Source: Macrostomum hystrix (lineage: Eukaryota; Platyhelminthes; Macrostomidae). Taken from it: a stretch of DNA of 64,000 nucleotides. The stretch's first letter is position 1. Every line of letters begins with the position of its first letter. Of this stretch, positions 32,616 to 43,564 are shown one piece after another. Under the pieces are notes generated by a model. It did no database searches. It worked only from the letters and a program-made list of their open reading frames with translations, and was not told the DNA's origin. Made by a program: the position numbers and the translations under genes. The stretch covers positions 1,736,001 to 1,800,000 of the forward strand of contig CATNEN010000033.1 in the NCBI GenBank assembly GCA_950097015.1, written 5' to 3'.

Positions 32616-33456
32616 GCAAATTCAACTAGGCTCTGTGTGCGGAGGTCCTTAGAATCCTTCTAACTAAGGACTTTGTTCCTTCATGCAGCTTTGCTCGATT
32701 GCTTCTTGACTGACGCGTCTCGGAAATAATTAATAATTATTTCAGTGATTCCTTTGTGATTGTGATTTCTTTCATAGCTACAACCACTGCGAGGCGTGTT
32801 TTTTGTAGTACCTCGTAGTAGGTTAGTTAGGTTATTAAATAAGAGCCTGAATGCGATGCAGTGCTGAATTTGTCAAATTGAGTCTCATGTGCACAAAAGG
32901 ATTGAAGTGATCAGAAAATTGGGAATTGGTTAGACTTCGGATGAGAAACAATCTCATTCCTTTATCGAAGTGCTTTAGCGGCACAGATCTACGTTTTCAC
33001 TTCTGTGGATATACTGCCCAGCTTGACAAGGCTTACGACTTTCAATTGGCCACTGTGTCACTGTGTACTTTTTAGTCTATTAACTGATAGTCGACCTCTA
33101 AAGATCACGCGCCTAATTCGTGTTTAGATAATTAGACTCTGGTTGGTGACTGAGTAAAATATGCCGCCGCGTTATCGCAGTCTCGTGGGTGACAGTGCAC
33201 TCTCAGAAACAAGCCTATTAACTCAACTTCAAAGTGAATGCTGCGGGTGAAAAAAATCTGCAACAGCGATAAAGGCGCTAACTGTTGAGTCCAGATAAAA
33301 CTGACGGTACCCACCCAGGCTAGCAGCGGATAGCCGGTGGCAAGCTGGAGCAGCCTCAAGTTCGAAAGCGATAGTCACCGAAACGATAAAGTGTGAGGTC
33401 AAGTCTTCAGAGCGAATCACAAATCAGCCACCAGAGTCGAGCCCCCAACGAACCGC

Positions 33457-35357
33457 ATGGCTCACGGCCAAGCACCCGACGGAGGCTGGGGCTGGATGGT
33501 ACTGCTGGCGGCGCACTGCATGCACATTTTAGCCGGCGGACTTGACAGGGCTTCCGGCGTGTTCTACCGAGAGATTCTCAAGGAGCTGCATCAGTCGTCC
33601 GCCTCTACTGCCGGATTCAGTGCTCTGCTGTTCGCATCCAGGTTCATGAGTGGTACGTGAGCTAATGTTCTTCGCTAGCTAAACTGCATGCTTTGTGCGA
33701 CTTCATGCAATAAAGCACATTTACTCTTCAGGTCCGATCACTGGCGTCCTGTGCAAATGCTTCGGCTGCCGCAAGGTCATGATGGCTGGTGGTGTCATCT
33801 CATTTCTCGGCGTTTTGCTCAGCTCTTTCTGTCACAGCTTGTACCTGATCTATCTGACCCTCGGCTTCATGACGGGACTCGGAAACGGACTGGCCTACAC
33901 CTCAGGCCTGCTGGCCGTAAACGACTACTTCAGCCGCCGCAAGGCCACCGCTCTCGGTCTGGCGACTGCGGGCACCGGAGTCGGCAGCTTCGTGCTGCCC
34001 ATGCTCACCCAGTATCTCATCCAGGAGTACACATTCCGCGGCTGCATGCTCATCTTGAGCGGACTGTCGCTCAACCTGACCGTGTGCGGAGCGCTGCTGT
34101 ACCCGCTGTCTGCGATTAAGGAAAATGCTGGTGAAAAAGATTTGGACGGCTCAAAGTGTGCTAATGGTGAGGGTACCAGAAGAGCGCTGCTCGATCCAGA
34201 GAAGTGCGATTTGACAGCTGCGAAGGCTGGCACGCTAGACAAAAGGTCCGTCGAAAATACTGGGGAGTCACTTCTGGGCCAGTCGATGACTACAGTGAAA
34301 AGTCCCAATTACAGCTCGACCGCAGATGGCGCATGCAGTCGATTTTGCTCCGAACTGTGGTCTAATTTTGACCTGCACCTGTTTCTGAATCCCTACTTCT
34401 GCATGCTGGCTGTGGCGACCCTGTTCATCTCCTCAGGGTTCAAGTCGGTGGCCGTGATCTTGCCACACCATGCACAGCTCAGGGGTTTGGACGCCATGAC
34501 TTCGGTTCTGCTGATCTCGGTCTCCGGTAAGCAATCGGTTCAGTGCCATGGCAATGCTTGTGTTCTTAAATCAAATACATTGTTGTTACGCGAGTAAATG
34601 TGGATATTTTTAGCTTCCAACTAGTTATAGAATGATATGGAAAAAAATTTAGACATCATTCGAAAAACTCAGAAGCCATTGTTAAAATAGCCTAAATTTA
34701 ATTTTACCGCAACCAGACATTACATGTAGAAGACATGACTTAAAAATGTTAACTGATAAGAGCCGCTGAGCGGTGAATGCGCGATACGCACAAATTCAGA
34801 GGCTCCACAATATACCTGGAGAAATGCGCCTGTCTGCACTTGTCTGAGCCTTGGATAAATTTCACTTTTGTCCAGGTGCTTGCGACACGCTGTCCAGATT
34901 CTCCGTGGGCCTCCTATTCGACATTCCGCTTCTGGTGCCGCACCGCAGACGCATCTGGACGCTCGGCATGCTGCTGACCGCATCCAGCATCGCAGCCTTC
35001 GCATTCATGCACAGCCTGGCACCGTTCGTTCTCGTTTCCGTGGCGTTCGGCCTCACCTCCGGCCTGTTCATGAGCCAGCTCTACTGCATGCTGATTGACT
35101 TGATCGGGCGAGACCGCTCGCGCACGGGCCTCGGCCTGCTGATCCTGTGCTTCGGTGTCGGCGTGGCCATCGGTCCGCCGCTAGCCGGAGCTCTGAAGGA
35201 CGCCACCGGGTCCTATCAGCTGTCATTCTGTGTTCTCGGGATGTCTACGTTCCTTGGCTTCATCTTTCTGTGCGCCCTGGATATTGCTCTGACCATTCGC
35301 AAGAGGCAGCGGGGAACGCAAAGCCCGAATCCAACTTTAGAAATATCTATGGGATAA
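33457..35357 (+). CDS. SLC16 monocarboxylate transporter, copy C (intact)
   Basis: Exons 33457-33652, 33732-34526 and 34876-35357 join in phase to give 490 residues, a normal size for this 12-helix family. Features in order: DGGWGWM (TM1, residues about 8-14), YFSRRKATALG (TM5), a variable loop of about 85 residues rich in charged residues, TM7 with SGFKSVAVILPHHAQL, then DTLSRFSVGL carrying the Asp/Arg pair of the substrate path, and four further helices. The C-terminus is short and basic. Predicted plasma-membrane carrier of monocarboxylates or related solutes. Its last about 45 coding bases are copied again at 36636. Confidence 0.93.
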
Positions 35358-35364
35358 ATTTATG

Positions 35365-35940
35365 GCGTCCGATATTTTTGTATTTTTTGTACTCTAGGTA
35401 GAACCAAAGTGCTATCCTCATCCTACTGTTGCACTCAGCACTGTTAGCAACAGCAGCTTGTTTGTTCATTCATCATTTTATCGCCTATACTAGCTGTTCT
35501 CGATATCACCTGAGTCTTCTGTCATATTTTATCTTGCTAAGCTGTGCCTTTAATTTAGGTAGCAGTCCGCTAACTTCCTCTGAATCAATATTGTTATTCA
35601 ATTTCAGCATTGGTTTATTTCGTTAGTTTTTCAATCCAATCTAGACTGCACAAGTTTTCATAGACTGGACGCTCTGGTCATAGCGGTGAGCTGGAATAGT
35701 AAATTTTCAAAATCCCATTCGAAATTATTTCGAAAAGTGCTCGCCTTTGAGGACTTAGTAAATTTCTGCGCACTACTGTCTGGTGACTTCTCAGTTCATT
35801 GTGATGGTCATCATGGTGCTTCAACAGCCGCAAATGATTTAGATAGCTGGGGCGGTGAAGGTAGCGGAAATGGCAGATATGCGAAGTGGATACGGGAATC
35901 GACAAGAGAAGCAATTTAGGCAGAGACGACAACGCCAACC
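35365..35940. other. Non-genic stretch downstream of SLC16 copy C
   Basis: Likely 3' untranslated sequence followed by unrecognised DNA. Confidence 0.4.
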
Positions 35941-35949
35941 CATCAGCAT

Positions 35950-36112
35950 GCGGGAACAGGGGTGATAAGCACTTGGTGAGCAGCCGCCAGCAGCTGGTCA
36001 CCAGCTTGCGCCGCCATGATATCGTCCTTTGTCCAGGCGGGAGGCAGCTGAGTCACCGCCGCCTGGCTTGGCGCGTCCACAACAACGTTTTCGCGACCAT
36101 GCCTGAAGGAAC
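35950..36112 (-). pseudogene. Gypsy RNase H/connection fragment
   Basis: A minus-strand frame contains HGRENVVVDAPSQAAV, a decayed form of the GxENVVADALSR box at the end of retroelement RNase H, followed by TQLPPAWTKDDIMAAQAGD as in the connection to integrase. The match is short and the rest of the element is absent. Confidence 0.55.
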
Positions 36113-36169
36113 TGGACGGGTGTGAGGTGTTCGAGGTGTTTCTCACGGGTGTGAGAAACTCTGGGAACT

Positions 36170-36640
36170 GGACTGGTCGGGCTTGGAGTGAGGTGGCTGC
36201 AAGGGTCCGGGAAGGAAGTGGACAGGTCTGAAGTGTCGGGCTTGGAGTGAGGTGGCTGCAAGGGTCCGGGAAGGAAGTGGACAGGTCTGAAGTGTCGGGC
36301 TTGGAGTGAGGTGGCTGCAAGGGTCCGGGAAGGAAGTGGACAGGTCTGAAGTGTCGGGCTTGGAGTGAGGTGGCTGCAAGGGTCCGGGAAGGAAGTGGAC
36401 AGGTCTGAAGTGTCGGGCTTGGAGTGAGGTGGCTGCAAGGGTCCGGGAAGGAAGTGGACAGGTCTGAAGTGTCGGGCTTGGAGTGAGGTGGCTGCAAGGG
36501 TCCGGGAAGGAAGTGGACAGGTCTGAAGTGTCGGGCTTGGAGTGAGGTGGCTGCAAGGGTCCGGGAAGGAAGTGGACAGGGCTGAAGTGTCGGGCTTGGA
36601 GTGAGGTGGCTGCAAGGGTCCGGGAAGGAAGTGGATCTCT
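36170..36640. repeat. 59-bp minisatellite, about 7.5 copies
   Basis: Nearly identical 59-base units contain GTCGGGCTTGGAGTGAGGTG and GGGAAGGAAGTGGACAGG. Three minus-strand ORFs rich in HFLPGPLQPPHSKP are read-through of the array. Confidence 0.97.
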
Positions 36641-36690
36641 TGACCATTCGCAAGAGGCAGCGGGGAACGCAAAGCCAGAGTTTAACTGTG
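36636..36690 (+). pseudogene. Copy of the 3' end of SLC16 copy C
   Basis: GACCATTCGCAAGAGGCAGC and the following bases to AACGCAAAGCC repeat the last coding segment of copy C (35290-35335) with few changes, then diverge. It abuts the right end of the 59-bp array, so the array and the duplicated gene end probably arose in one local rearrangement. Confidence 0.85.
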
Positions 36691-36702
36691 GTGATATAAA
36701 TA

Positions 36703-36736
36703 GGATGCAGGATAGGATAGGATAGGATAGGATTAA
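36703..36736. repeat. GGATA pentanucleotide run
   Basis: About six copies of a five-base AGGAT/GGATA unit. Confidence 0.85.
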
Positions 36737-36869
36737 CCCTATCGAACAAGCTTGGGGTCAAACGATAGATGAGCATTTGTTGAATTTAGAGCTCGAAAAT
36801 CAAACCTACGGCTTGTACATCCATTTTTGAGCAATTAAAAAAAAATACTTGGGGTAGGCCGGGGTTTTA

Positions 36870-37500
36870 CATAAAACTATGGTTCAGCATCGCTCAGCAT
36901 CTCCATCACCACCGACAAAGATCTTCACGACAAAGTCCCCCATTTAGCTGGCAGAATGGCTGATTATTTAAGTCGGCTTAGTCTTTCGCAGTACCACGCC
37001 GAGTTGATTGTGCTGCTTGGTTCGAGAAAATCAATGGCCAGTGGGCCTTCACGATCAAAACACAAAGCTATCTCTGGCATGCAATATTTGAAGGTTTTTC
37101 AGGCAAATTACTTTTCTCATCAGCTTCATTTCGTTCGTGGCACCCAGCGAGCTGTCAGCTTGATGAGCCTGAGATCTTCGGACATGATCAGATGGATGGA
37201 GCTTCTTGGACGGTTCAAACGGTCCGCAAGTTCTCTCACAGAGACTAGAGGATTTTCATCAATCAGTAATCTCACCTGGTCTGCAAGATTTTTCTTTTTG
37301 GGGAGATCGCAGTTGGCGTCGCTAACGTCCGTCCTTCCATTGTTGAAGTCTTCGATCTATCGGTAGACAGCAGACTTTGAAATGGCATGGATCCCATGGA
37401 TTAAGCCAAGCTCTTCGAGGATTTCACTTCCTTTATTTCCCATTTTCCACTGCGAATAAATGAACTGCCTCTATCCTTCTTTTGACGCAACATCGCAACA
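36870..37500 (-). pseudogene. Mariner transposase relic
   Basis: Minus-strand frames reproduce the start of a mariner-type transposase: EILEELGLIHGIHAISKSAV then IEDFNNGRTDVSDANC (37.4 kb), then PLVSVRELADRLNRPRSSIH and LIKLTARWVP (37.2 kb), a helix-turn-helix and linker. Further on come EGPLAIDFLEPSSTINSAWY and CERLSRLK (36.98-37.06 kb), the segment between the first and second catalytic Asp. Stops and frame changes occur throughout. The copy is dead and its right half is missing or unrecognisable. Confidence 0.75.
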
Positions 37501-37504
37501 ACAT

Positions 37505-38620
37505 TTCTTAAAGATTTCAGAACAGAAGCTTCAAAGCAATATGCAGTGCTGCTCTGATGAATTGTTTTGTTTTGCTCTCAAATCATGTTTTTGAGCTCTT
37601 TCTGAGGGGACATACGAGCGATACTCGTATGGCAAAATGACACTGCGCTTTGAGTTTTCGTCCTACGATACGAGCTGATTGTTGTGAAAATCGATTTCAG
37701 CTTTTAAGCAGTGGCAGAGTTCTGCTAGTGGAGAAAGACAAAGAAATAAACTGTCGGTGCTGGAGACCCAGAGTGATGCTGAACCATTGTTTGGTGTAAA
37801 ACTCCCGCCTACCTGTTTTGTTTCGAGGACTTTTTGAAGCAGCAGAGTGGTGCTGCGCAGTGGTTCGTTATATTTGAATTTAAAGAAAATGGCTTTACGA
37901 AAGAGCTAAACTGAACGCGTCGAAAAGCAGAGAAACCATGCATATAAGTATTTTGAAAGCAAAATAACTGTATTAAAACACTATCTATAGTTATAATATA
38001 TAACTTAATCCGTCGCATATACTTTTTTTAAATACACGACATAGCCCCTAGTACTCTTTTGTTAATTGCTCAACAACGGATGCTGGTGCTGGCTTGATTT
38101 TCTAGCTGTAAATTCAATTAATGCTTATGTATCGTTTAACACGTTTGACATTATGCTGGAAACGGTTATGCCATTCGTTCACTGTTCATTCGTTCGTGTA
38201 TCATCAATTATAATAAATTTGTACAGAAAGGAAGAATCGACAGTCGAGGTTCCGTTAGTGACGCGTGTCAATTCACAAGTCATTTCGAACAAAAAAGGAA
38301 TTTCGAAAGTTCGCGGCGAAATAGAAAACACAAAAAGCTTATCTTGATTGGAACTCATGACCACTGCTTGCTAGCAGCGAATCTGAAGCCCAAATCTAAA
38401 CTCTACACTTGCTATTCTGCCAATCTCAATGGCTAAATTCGAGAGCTCGCCTCGCGTGAGTTAGCATATCTAATCTATTGGCCACCAGTCAGCGTACAAA
38501 AAAGAAGCTCATTCAACTGCTGGGCTATTTGAAATCCAGAAAGGACTAGGCTGAATTCGTCCGCACCACAATAGACAGTAAAGCATTCCCTGAAGCTCCG
38601 GACTGACCTGTAGTTCACCG
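37505..38620. other. Non-genic stretch upstream of SLC16 copy D
   Basis: No gene recognised. A short inverted repeat CATACGAG/CTCGTATG occurs near 37609. Confidence 0.4.
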
Positions 38621-38632
38621 TTCAGCAGTTTC

Positions 38633-40213
38633 ATGGCCTATAGTGAAGCTCCTGACGGAGGGTGGGGCTGGGTGGTGGCCCTGGCTGCTCACGTGATGCA
38701 CTTTCTGACAGTCGGTCTGGACAGAGCAACCGGCGTCTTCTACAGAGAGATCCTGAAAGAGATGCAGCAGACATCCGCATCCACCGCGGGCTTCAGCGCG
38801 CTGCTGTTCTCTGCCACCTTCTGCTGCAGTGAGTTAGAGACGGTGCATTGCCTCTTTTTGATGAAGTGATACGCTGAAATGAGTTAAAATTTCTGATCGC
38901 TAAGCCTTCCGCAGGTCCCGCGGCTGGAGTCCTGTGCAAGTACTTCGGCTGCCGCAAGGTCATGATGGCTGGAGGAGTCACTTCATTCCTGGGAATCCTT
39001 CTCAGCACATTCTGCGACCGACTGTCGCTCATCTACCTGACCCTCGGCTTCATGACGGGAGTCGGAAACGGACTGGCCTACACCTCAGGCCTGCTGGCCG
39101 TAAACGACTACTTCAGCCGGCGGAAGTCGGCCGCTCTCGGTCTGGCGACTGCGGGCACCGGAGTCGGCAGCTTCGTGCTGCCCCTGCTCACCCAGTATCT
39201 CATCCAGGAGTACACATTCCGCGGCTGCATGCTCATCCTGAGCGCACTGTCGCTCAACCTGACCGTGTGCGGAGCGCTGCTGTACCCGCTGCCGGAGACG
39301 CCTGTCAATGAAGCCGAGGTTGAGCAAATGTCTTCAAACAAGACCACTTCTAGGAAGTTGACAGGAGGCTGCGAGCGGTTCTTCGTCCAGCTGTGGGCAA
39401 ACATTGACCTGAAGCTCTTCCTGAACTGGCAGTTTAGCGTTTTCGCCCTGGCCTCTCTGTTCATTACAGCGGGGTTCAAGTCGGTGGCGGTAATCCTTCC
39501 GCATCATGCTCAGCTCAGCGGCCTGGATGCCACGGACTCCGTCATGCTTATCTCTATTTCTGGTAAAATTTCGCTACTGAATTTTTCTACTGAGAATGGC
39601 GCTTTAGATGAACAGGATGGTGCAAAATAAAGCAATTTCACGTAAATTAGTGACGGCCACTGAGCCGAAGTGCGGGATTTTTTATCACATAGCAGACTCA
39701 GACTACTGCTTACTCACAGGCGCCTGTGACACGCTGTCCCGCTTCTCCCTCGGCCTGGTGTTCGACATTCCCCGCCTACTGCCGCACCGAAGGCGCATCT
39801 GGAGCCTCGGCTTGCTGTTCATCGCGGTCATCGTCGCCGCCTTCGCGTTCATGCACAGCCTGGCACCGTTCGTGCTCGTGTCCGTGGCGTTCGGCCTCAC
39901 CTCCGGCCTGTTTGTGAGCCAGCTCTACTGCGTGCTCGGCGACCTGATCGGTCGGGAGCGCTGCCGCACCGGCATCGGCCTGCTGATTCTGTGCCGCGGC
40001 GTCGGCGTTGCCTACGGTCCGCCTCTGGCCGGGGCTCTGAAGGACGCCACCGGCTCCTACCAGCTGTCCTTCTGCGCCCTCGGGCTGTCCATCTTCCTGG
40101 GCTTCGTCTGTCTGTGCGCCCTGGACATTGTTGCCCTGCTCCAGTCCCTCTGCTGTCGGAAGAGATCCGACCAACCCTGCGCTGCTGCGGCGGAGCCTGA
40201 CCAGCCTTGCTAG
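38633..40213 (+). CDS. SLC16 monocarboxylate transporter, copy D (intact)
   Basis: Exons 38633-38828, 38915-39562 and 39720-40213 join in phase 1 at both introns and give 445 residues. TM1 has DGGWGWV, TM5 has YFSRRKSAALG, and exon 3 starts GACDTLSRFSLGL with the conserved Asp/Arg pair. The end of TM2 is FSATFCCS where the others have FSSRFMSG, and the TM6-TM7 loop is the shortest of the four. The tail is Cys/Ala-rich (CAAAAEPDQPC). A CAG acceptor lies five bases before the ATG. Predicted plasma-membrane monocarboxylate carrier; substrate not determinable. Confidence 0.93.
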
Positions 40214-40219
40214 CTTCTA

Positions 40220-41015
40220 CTAGTTGAAATTTTACCGTAAATTCATCGTAAATTGTGTTCATTAAGTTTCTGGCATACCTAACACAAAATCATGATGCCC
40301 TTCACACAAGGCGACGGCAATTAGAACATGATTTGTTGACGAGTAGATCATATATGCATGAGACTGCATTTTCTCAGAGAAAACCTTATGCTCCGTGCGT
40401 TTATTTTTAATGATCGGATCATGAACTGCATTAACACACATGTAGTTAGTTACCTGGGCCTCAGAATCCTGGGCCTAGTTACCTGGGCCGAGGCGCACGG
40501 GCTTGTTTGATAACCTCCTCCCGATTTGTTGTAAAATGGCATGAGGTTTATTTACAGCTGCATTAAATGCAGTCTGCGCCCATGAGTGGCTCTCGGCGGG
40601 TTGTCTTGTCCACCCCAAAGCACTGAGGCTGTTCAGCACACTCATGGCCAAGTGTATTGGCAGTGCGGGATGGCAATGCGGAACGACTGCGGCGGACTAC
40701 ACTGCCGCGTCTCGGTGGAGCTCAGCATCAAATTTAATTATTCATTATAATGGGCGCGTCCACACTGAGTTTCTTAAGCCTTACTTGCTACTCAGATTTG
40801 GGATTAAATAGAGTGAATCTCTGGGATTATCGGTGGCAAGGCTCAGTTTAGGCAGGCAGTGAAGACAATGGCAGAAACACTACTCAGGGGCAGCTCGTCC
40901 TACTTCGCTGTTGAAATGAAGAAGCTGATGAGCGACCGTGAGTCCAGGTGAGGCCGCTGCCGCTAGCAAGCTGCTCGATGCATGCGAAACCTCAGAAGAA
41001 TCTTTAATCAACACC
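40220..41015. other. Non-genic stretch downstream of SLC16 copy D
   Basis: No exon recognised. It contains a short direct duplication (CCTGGGCC) near 40453-40490. Confidence 0.4.
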
Positions 41016-41021
41016 AAATAG

Positions 41022-41325
41022 TTAACGCATTTGTCTCATGCACCGAGGTCCCTGAGCTCGATTCCGCGACGAGGCAACATCCATTTGGGGCAGCAGTCGT
41101 GGAGAGACGGCTTGGTGGCTTGTCGCGCAATTTACGGGCCTTAAGGGCCAGCGCTCCAAGGCACAGTGAAGTGTACACTGCCTCACAATGAGAAAGTGTA
41201 CTCATGCAGATGTACACACCTGTGTGAGTGTGCTCAGGGGTCAGCAAAACAGGCAGAACTGCGTCCTCGCCGGCGGAGGGTCTTGTGTCATCAAATGAAT
41301 TGCCATTGTCAGTTATTATTATTAC
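41022..41325 (+). mobile_element. tRNA-derived SINE, 5'-diverged copy
   Basis: Same family as 31056-31425. It starts within the tRNA-like head (AACGCATTTG), keeps a B-box-like GAGCTCGATTCCGCG and the body, and ends in (ATT)n at 41313-41325. The A-box region is lost or unrecognisable. It differs at many sites from the other copies, so it is older. Confidence 0.88.
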
Positions 41326-41335
41326 CACCCAGTAT

Positions 41336-42213
41336 CGTCAAGTTAACTCATGGTCAAGTTAACTCATGGTCAAGTTAACCCATGGTCAAGTTAACCCATG
41401 GTCAAGTTAACCCTTGGTCAAGTTAACCCATGGTCAAGTTAACCCATGGTCAAGTTAAACGCATGGTCAGTTAAACCCATGGTCAAGTTAACCCTTGGTC
41501 GAAGTTAACCCATGGTCAAGTTAACCCATGGTCAGTTAACCCATGGTCAAAGTTAACCCATGGTCAAGTTAACCCATGGTCAAGTTAACCCATGGTCAAG
41601 GTTAACCATGGTCAAGTTAACCCATGGTCAAGTTAACCACTTGGTCAAGTTAACCCATGGTCAAGTTAACCCATGCAGTCGAAGTTAACCCATGGTCAAG
41701 TTAACCCATGGTCAAGTTAACCACATGGTCAAGTTAACCCATGGTCAAGTTAACCACTTGGTCAAGTTAACCCATGGTCAAGTTAACCCATGGTCAAGTT
41801 AACCCATGGTCAAGTTAACCACTGGTCAAGTTTAAACCCATGGTCAAGTTAACCCATGGTCAAGTTAACCCATTGGTCAAGTTAACCCTGGTCCAAGTTA
41901 ACCCATGGTCAAGTTAACCCATGGTCAAGTTAACCCATGGTCAAGTTAACCCTAATGGTCAAGTTAACCATGGTCAAGTTAACCCATGGTCAAGTTAACC
42001 CATGGTCAAGTTAACCCATGGTCAAGTTAACCCATGGTCAAGTTAACCCATGGTCAAGTTAACTCATGGTCAAGTTAACCCATGGTCAAGTTAACCCATG
42101 GTCAAGTTAACTCATGGTCAAGTTAACTCATGGTCAAGTTAACTCATGGTCAAGTTAACTCATGGTCAAGTTAACCCATGGTCAAGTTAACCTATGGTCA
42201 AGTTAACCCATTA
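41336..42213. repeat. 16-bp minisatellite, about 54 copies
   Basis: Units of CATGGTCAAGTTAACC repeat to within 60 bp of the BTBD19-like start codon. The outer parts are regular. The middle part (about 41455-41975) is full of one- or two-base insertions and deletions. Confidence 0.97.
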
Positions 42214-42268
42214 ATTTTGTTGATAGCATGGTTGGCAAAGTTTATTTTTTAAGTGACCCGCAAGGAAA

Positions 42269-43561
42269 ATGCGAACCTCCCCTCCCTCGTTCAGCGACGT
42301 GAAGTTCCTGGTTGGCGCCAGTCGGAAGCCGTTTCAAGCTCACAGGTGCATTTTAAGCGTTCGCTGCGACGCATTTCGCGCCATGCTGAGCGAGGCCCAA
42401 CAAGCCGCAGCCGGTAGCAGCGCTCGACGATTTTCGTCTGCTGCAGAGTCCACTACGATAGCGACAGAAGTTCAGCAGCAGCTGGTGCTAGCCGAGACCA
42501 ACCCGGACGCATTCTCAGCGGTGCTGGAGTTTGTTTACACGAACTGCGTCACTCTGAGGCCGCAGACTGCGCTGCAAGTGCTGGCTTGCGCCGTGGAGTA
42601 CCGACTGGAGGATCTGAAGAGGGTGAGTCGGGACTTCTGGGATAACGGCGAGGGAAGAGAAAACAAAGGACGCCTGTACGCCTTTCCGCAGCTGTGCTGC
42701 GAGTACCTGACGGACAGTCTGAGCGCTCAGAACGCCTGCGAGCTTCTGCAGGCAGGCAGTAGTTTTGGTCTGCCAGAGCTGCGCCAGCGGGCCGGCGACT
42801 TCATCGAGCGCAATGCGTCGGCGGTAGTGAAGAGCCGCGGTTTCACGGGCCTCTCGGCGGAGACACTGGCCGGCCTGCTGGCTTCAGACCAGCTGATGCT
42901 AGACGAGCTCGAGGTTGTGGCTGCAGTCAGGGACTGGGCAGCCTCGGCCGGCTCGCTGCGGACTGTCGATGACGCCAAGGCGCCGGTGCGTCAATTGCGG
43001 ACTGGGCCTTCTAAGCCCGCAGGAGCTCGCCGAGGTGGAGGCTGAGAACGACCGCGAGTTCCGTCTGATTCCGGTAAGGCTTGTGGACACTCCTCGCTGT
43101 TGGATGGCTGTTGGGCTGGAGAAACGGAGTGCTGCTGATTGGATGGAAAATGAGTGAGGTGGGGCCTGATTGGATGCAAATTTTGTAAGGTGGAGCTTAT
43201 TGGATGAAAGATGATATGCTGATTGGAAAGAAATGTAGTAAGGTGAATGTCTGTTGGATGGAAAAGGAGTGAGGTGGATGCTGATTGAATCGATAGGAGT
43301 GGGAAGGTGATGGAGGGTAGGAATTGAGTGCCATGTGCAGAGATCCGATCCGGCTTTTCTCGATTCGCCAACAAGATCGAGATGTTCGCCGAAGCGTGGA
43401 AGCTGCACGCGCTTCATCAGTATTCGTCGGACGCCACGCACCTGCTAGTGCGGCCGCGCAAAGGTACCATCCGGAGGGCGGTGGGCCAGGCTGGCTGCCG
43501 GTGCAGGACGTCCGCGTCAGCGGCCACCTCTGTGGCGACTACGCAAAGCAAAAGCAGTTGA
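42269..43561 (+). CDS. BTBD19: BTBD19-like BTB/BACK protein (one-base insertion in exon 2)
   Basis: Exons 42269-42622, 42692-43073 and 43376-43561, all phase 0, give about 306 residues, close to human BTBD19 (291). The BTB domain comes first (SDVKFLVGASRKPFQAHRC, then AFSAVLEFVYTNCVTL), then the BACK region (NACELLQAGSSFGLPELRQR, GFTGLSAETLAGLLASDQL). The end of exon 2 reads as LLSPQELAEVEAENDREF only if one extra A near 43001 is ignored. Exon 3 has FAEAWKLHALHQ and RPRKGT, like the C-terminus of BTBD19. BTB-BACK proteins usually dimerise and often recruit cullin-3; no function is set for this one. The first intron is 69 bp and has no stop, so unspliced RNA would stay in frame. The exact C-terminus is uncertain. 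Confidence 0.82.
43080..43330. repeat. Degenerate tandem repeat in the BTBD19-like intron 2
   Basis: About eight loose copies of a roughly 30-base motif with GATTGGATGGAAA and GAGTGAGGTGG, much more diverged than the other arrays. Confidence 0.6.
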
Positions 43562-43564
43562 GCA

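Noticed and set aside
36956-37366. 136-residue plus-strand ORF starting MADYLSRL, which recalls a retroelement RNase H end
   Set aside because: The opposite strand gives a consistent mariner transposase over the same region, and the rest of the plus frame has no retroelement motif.
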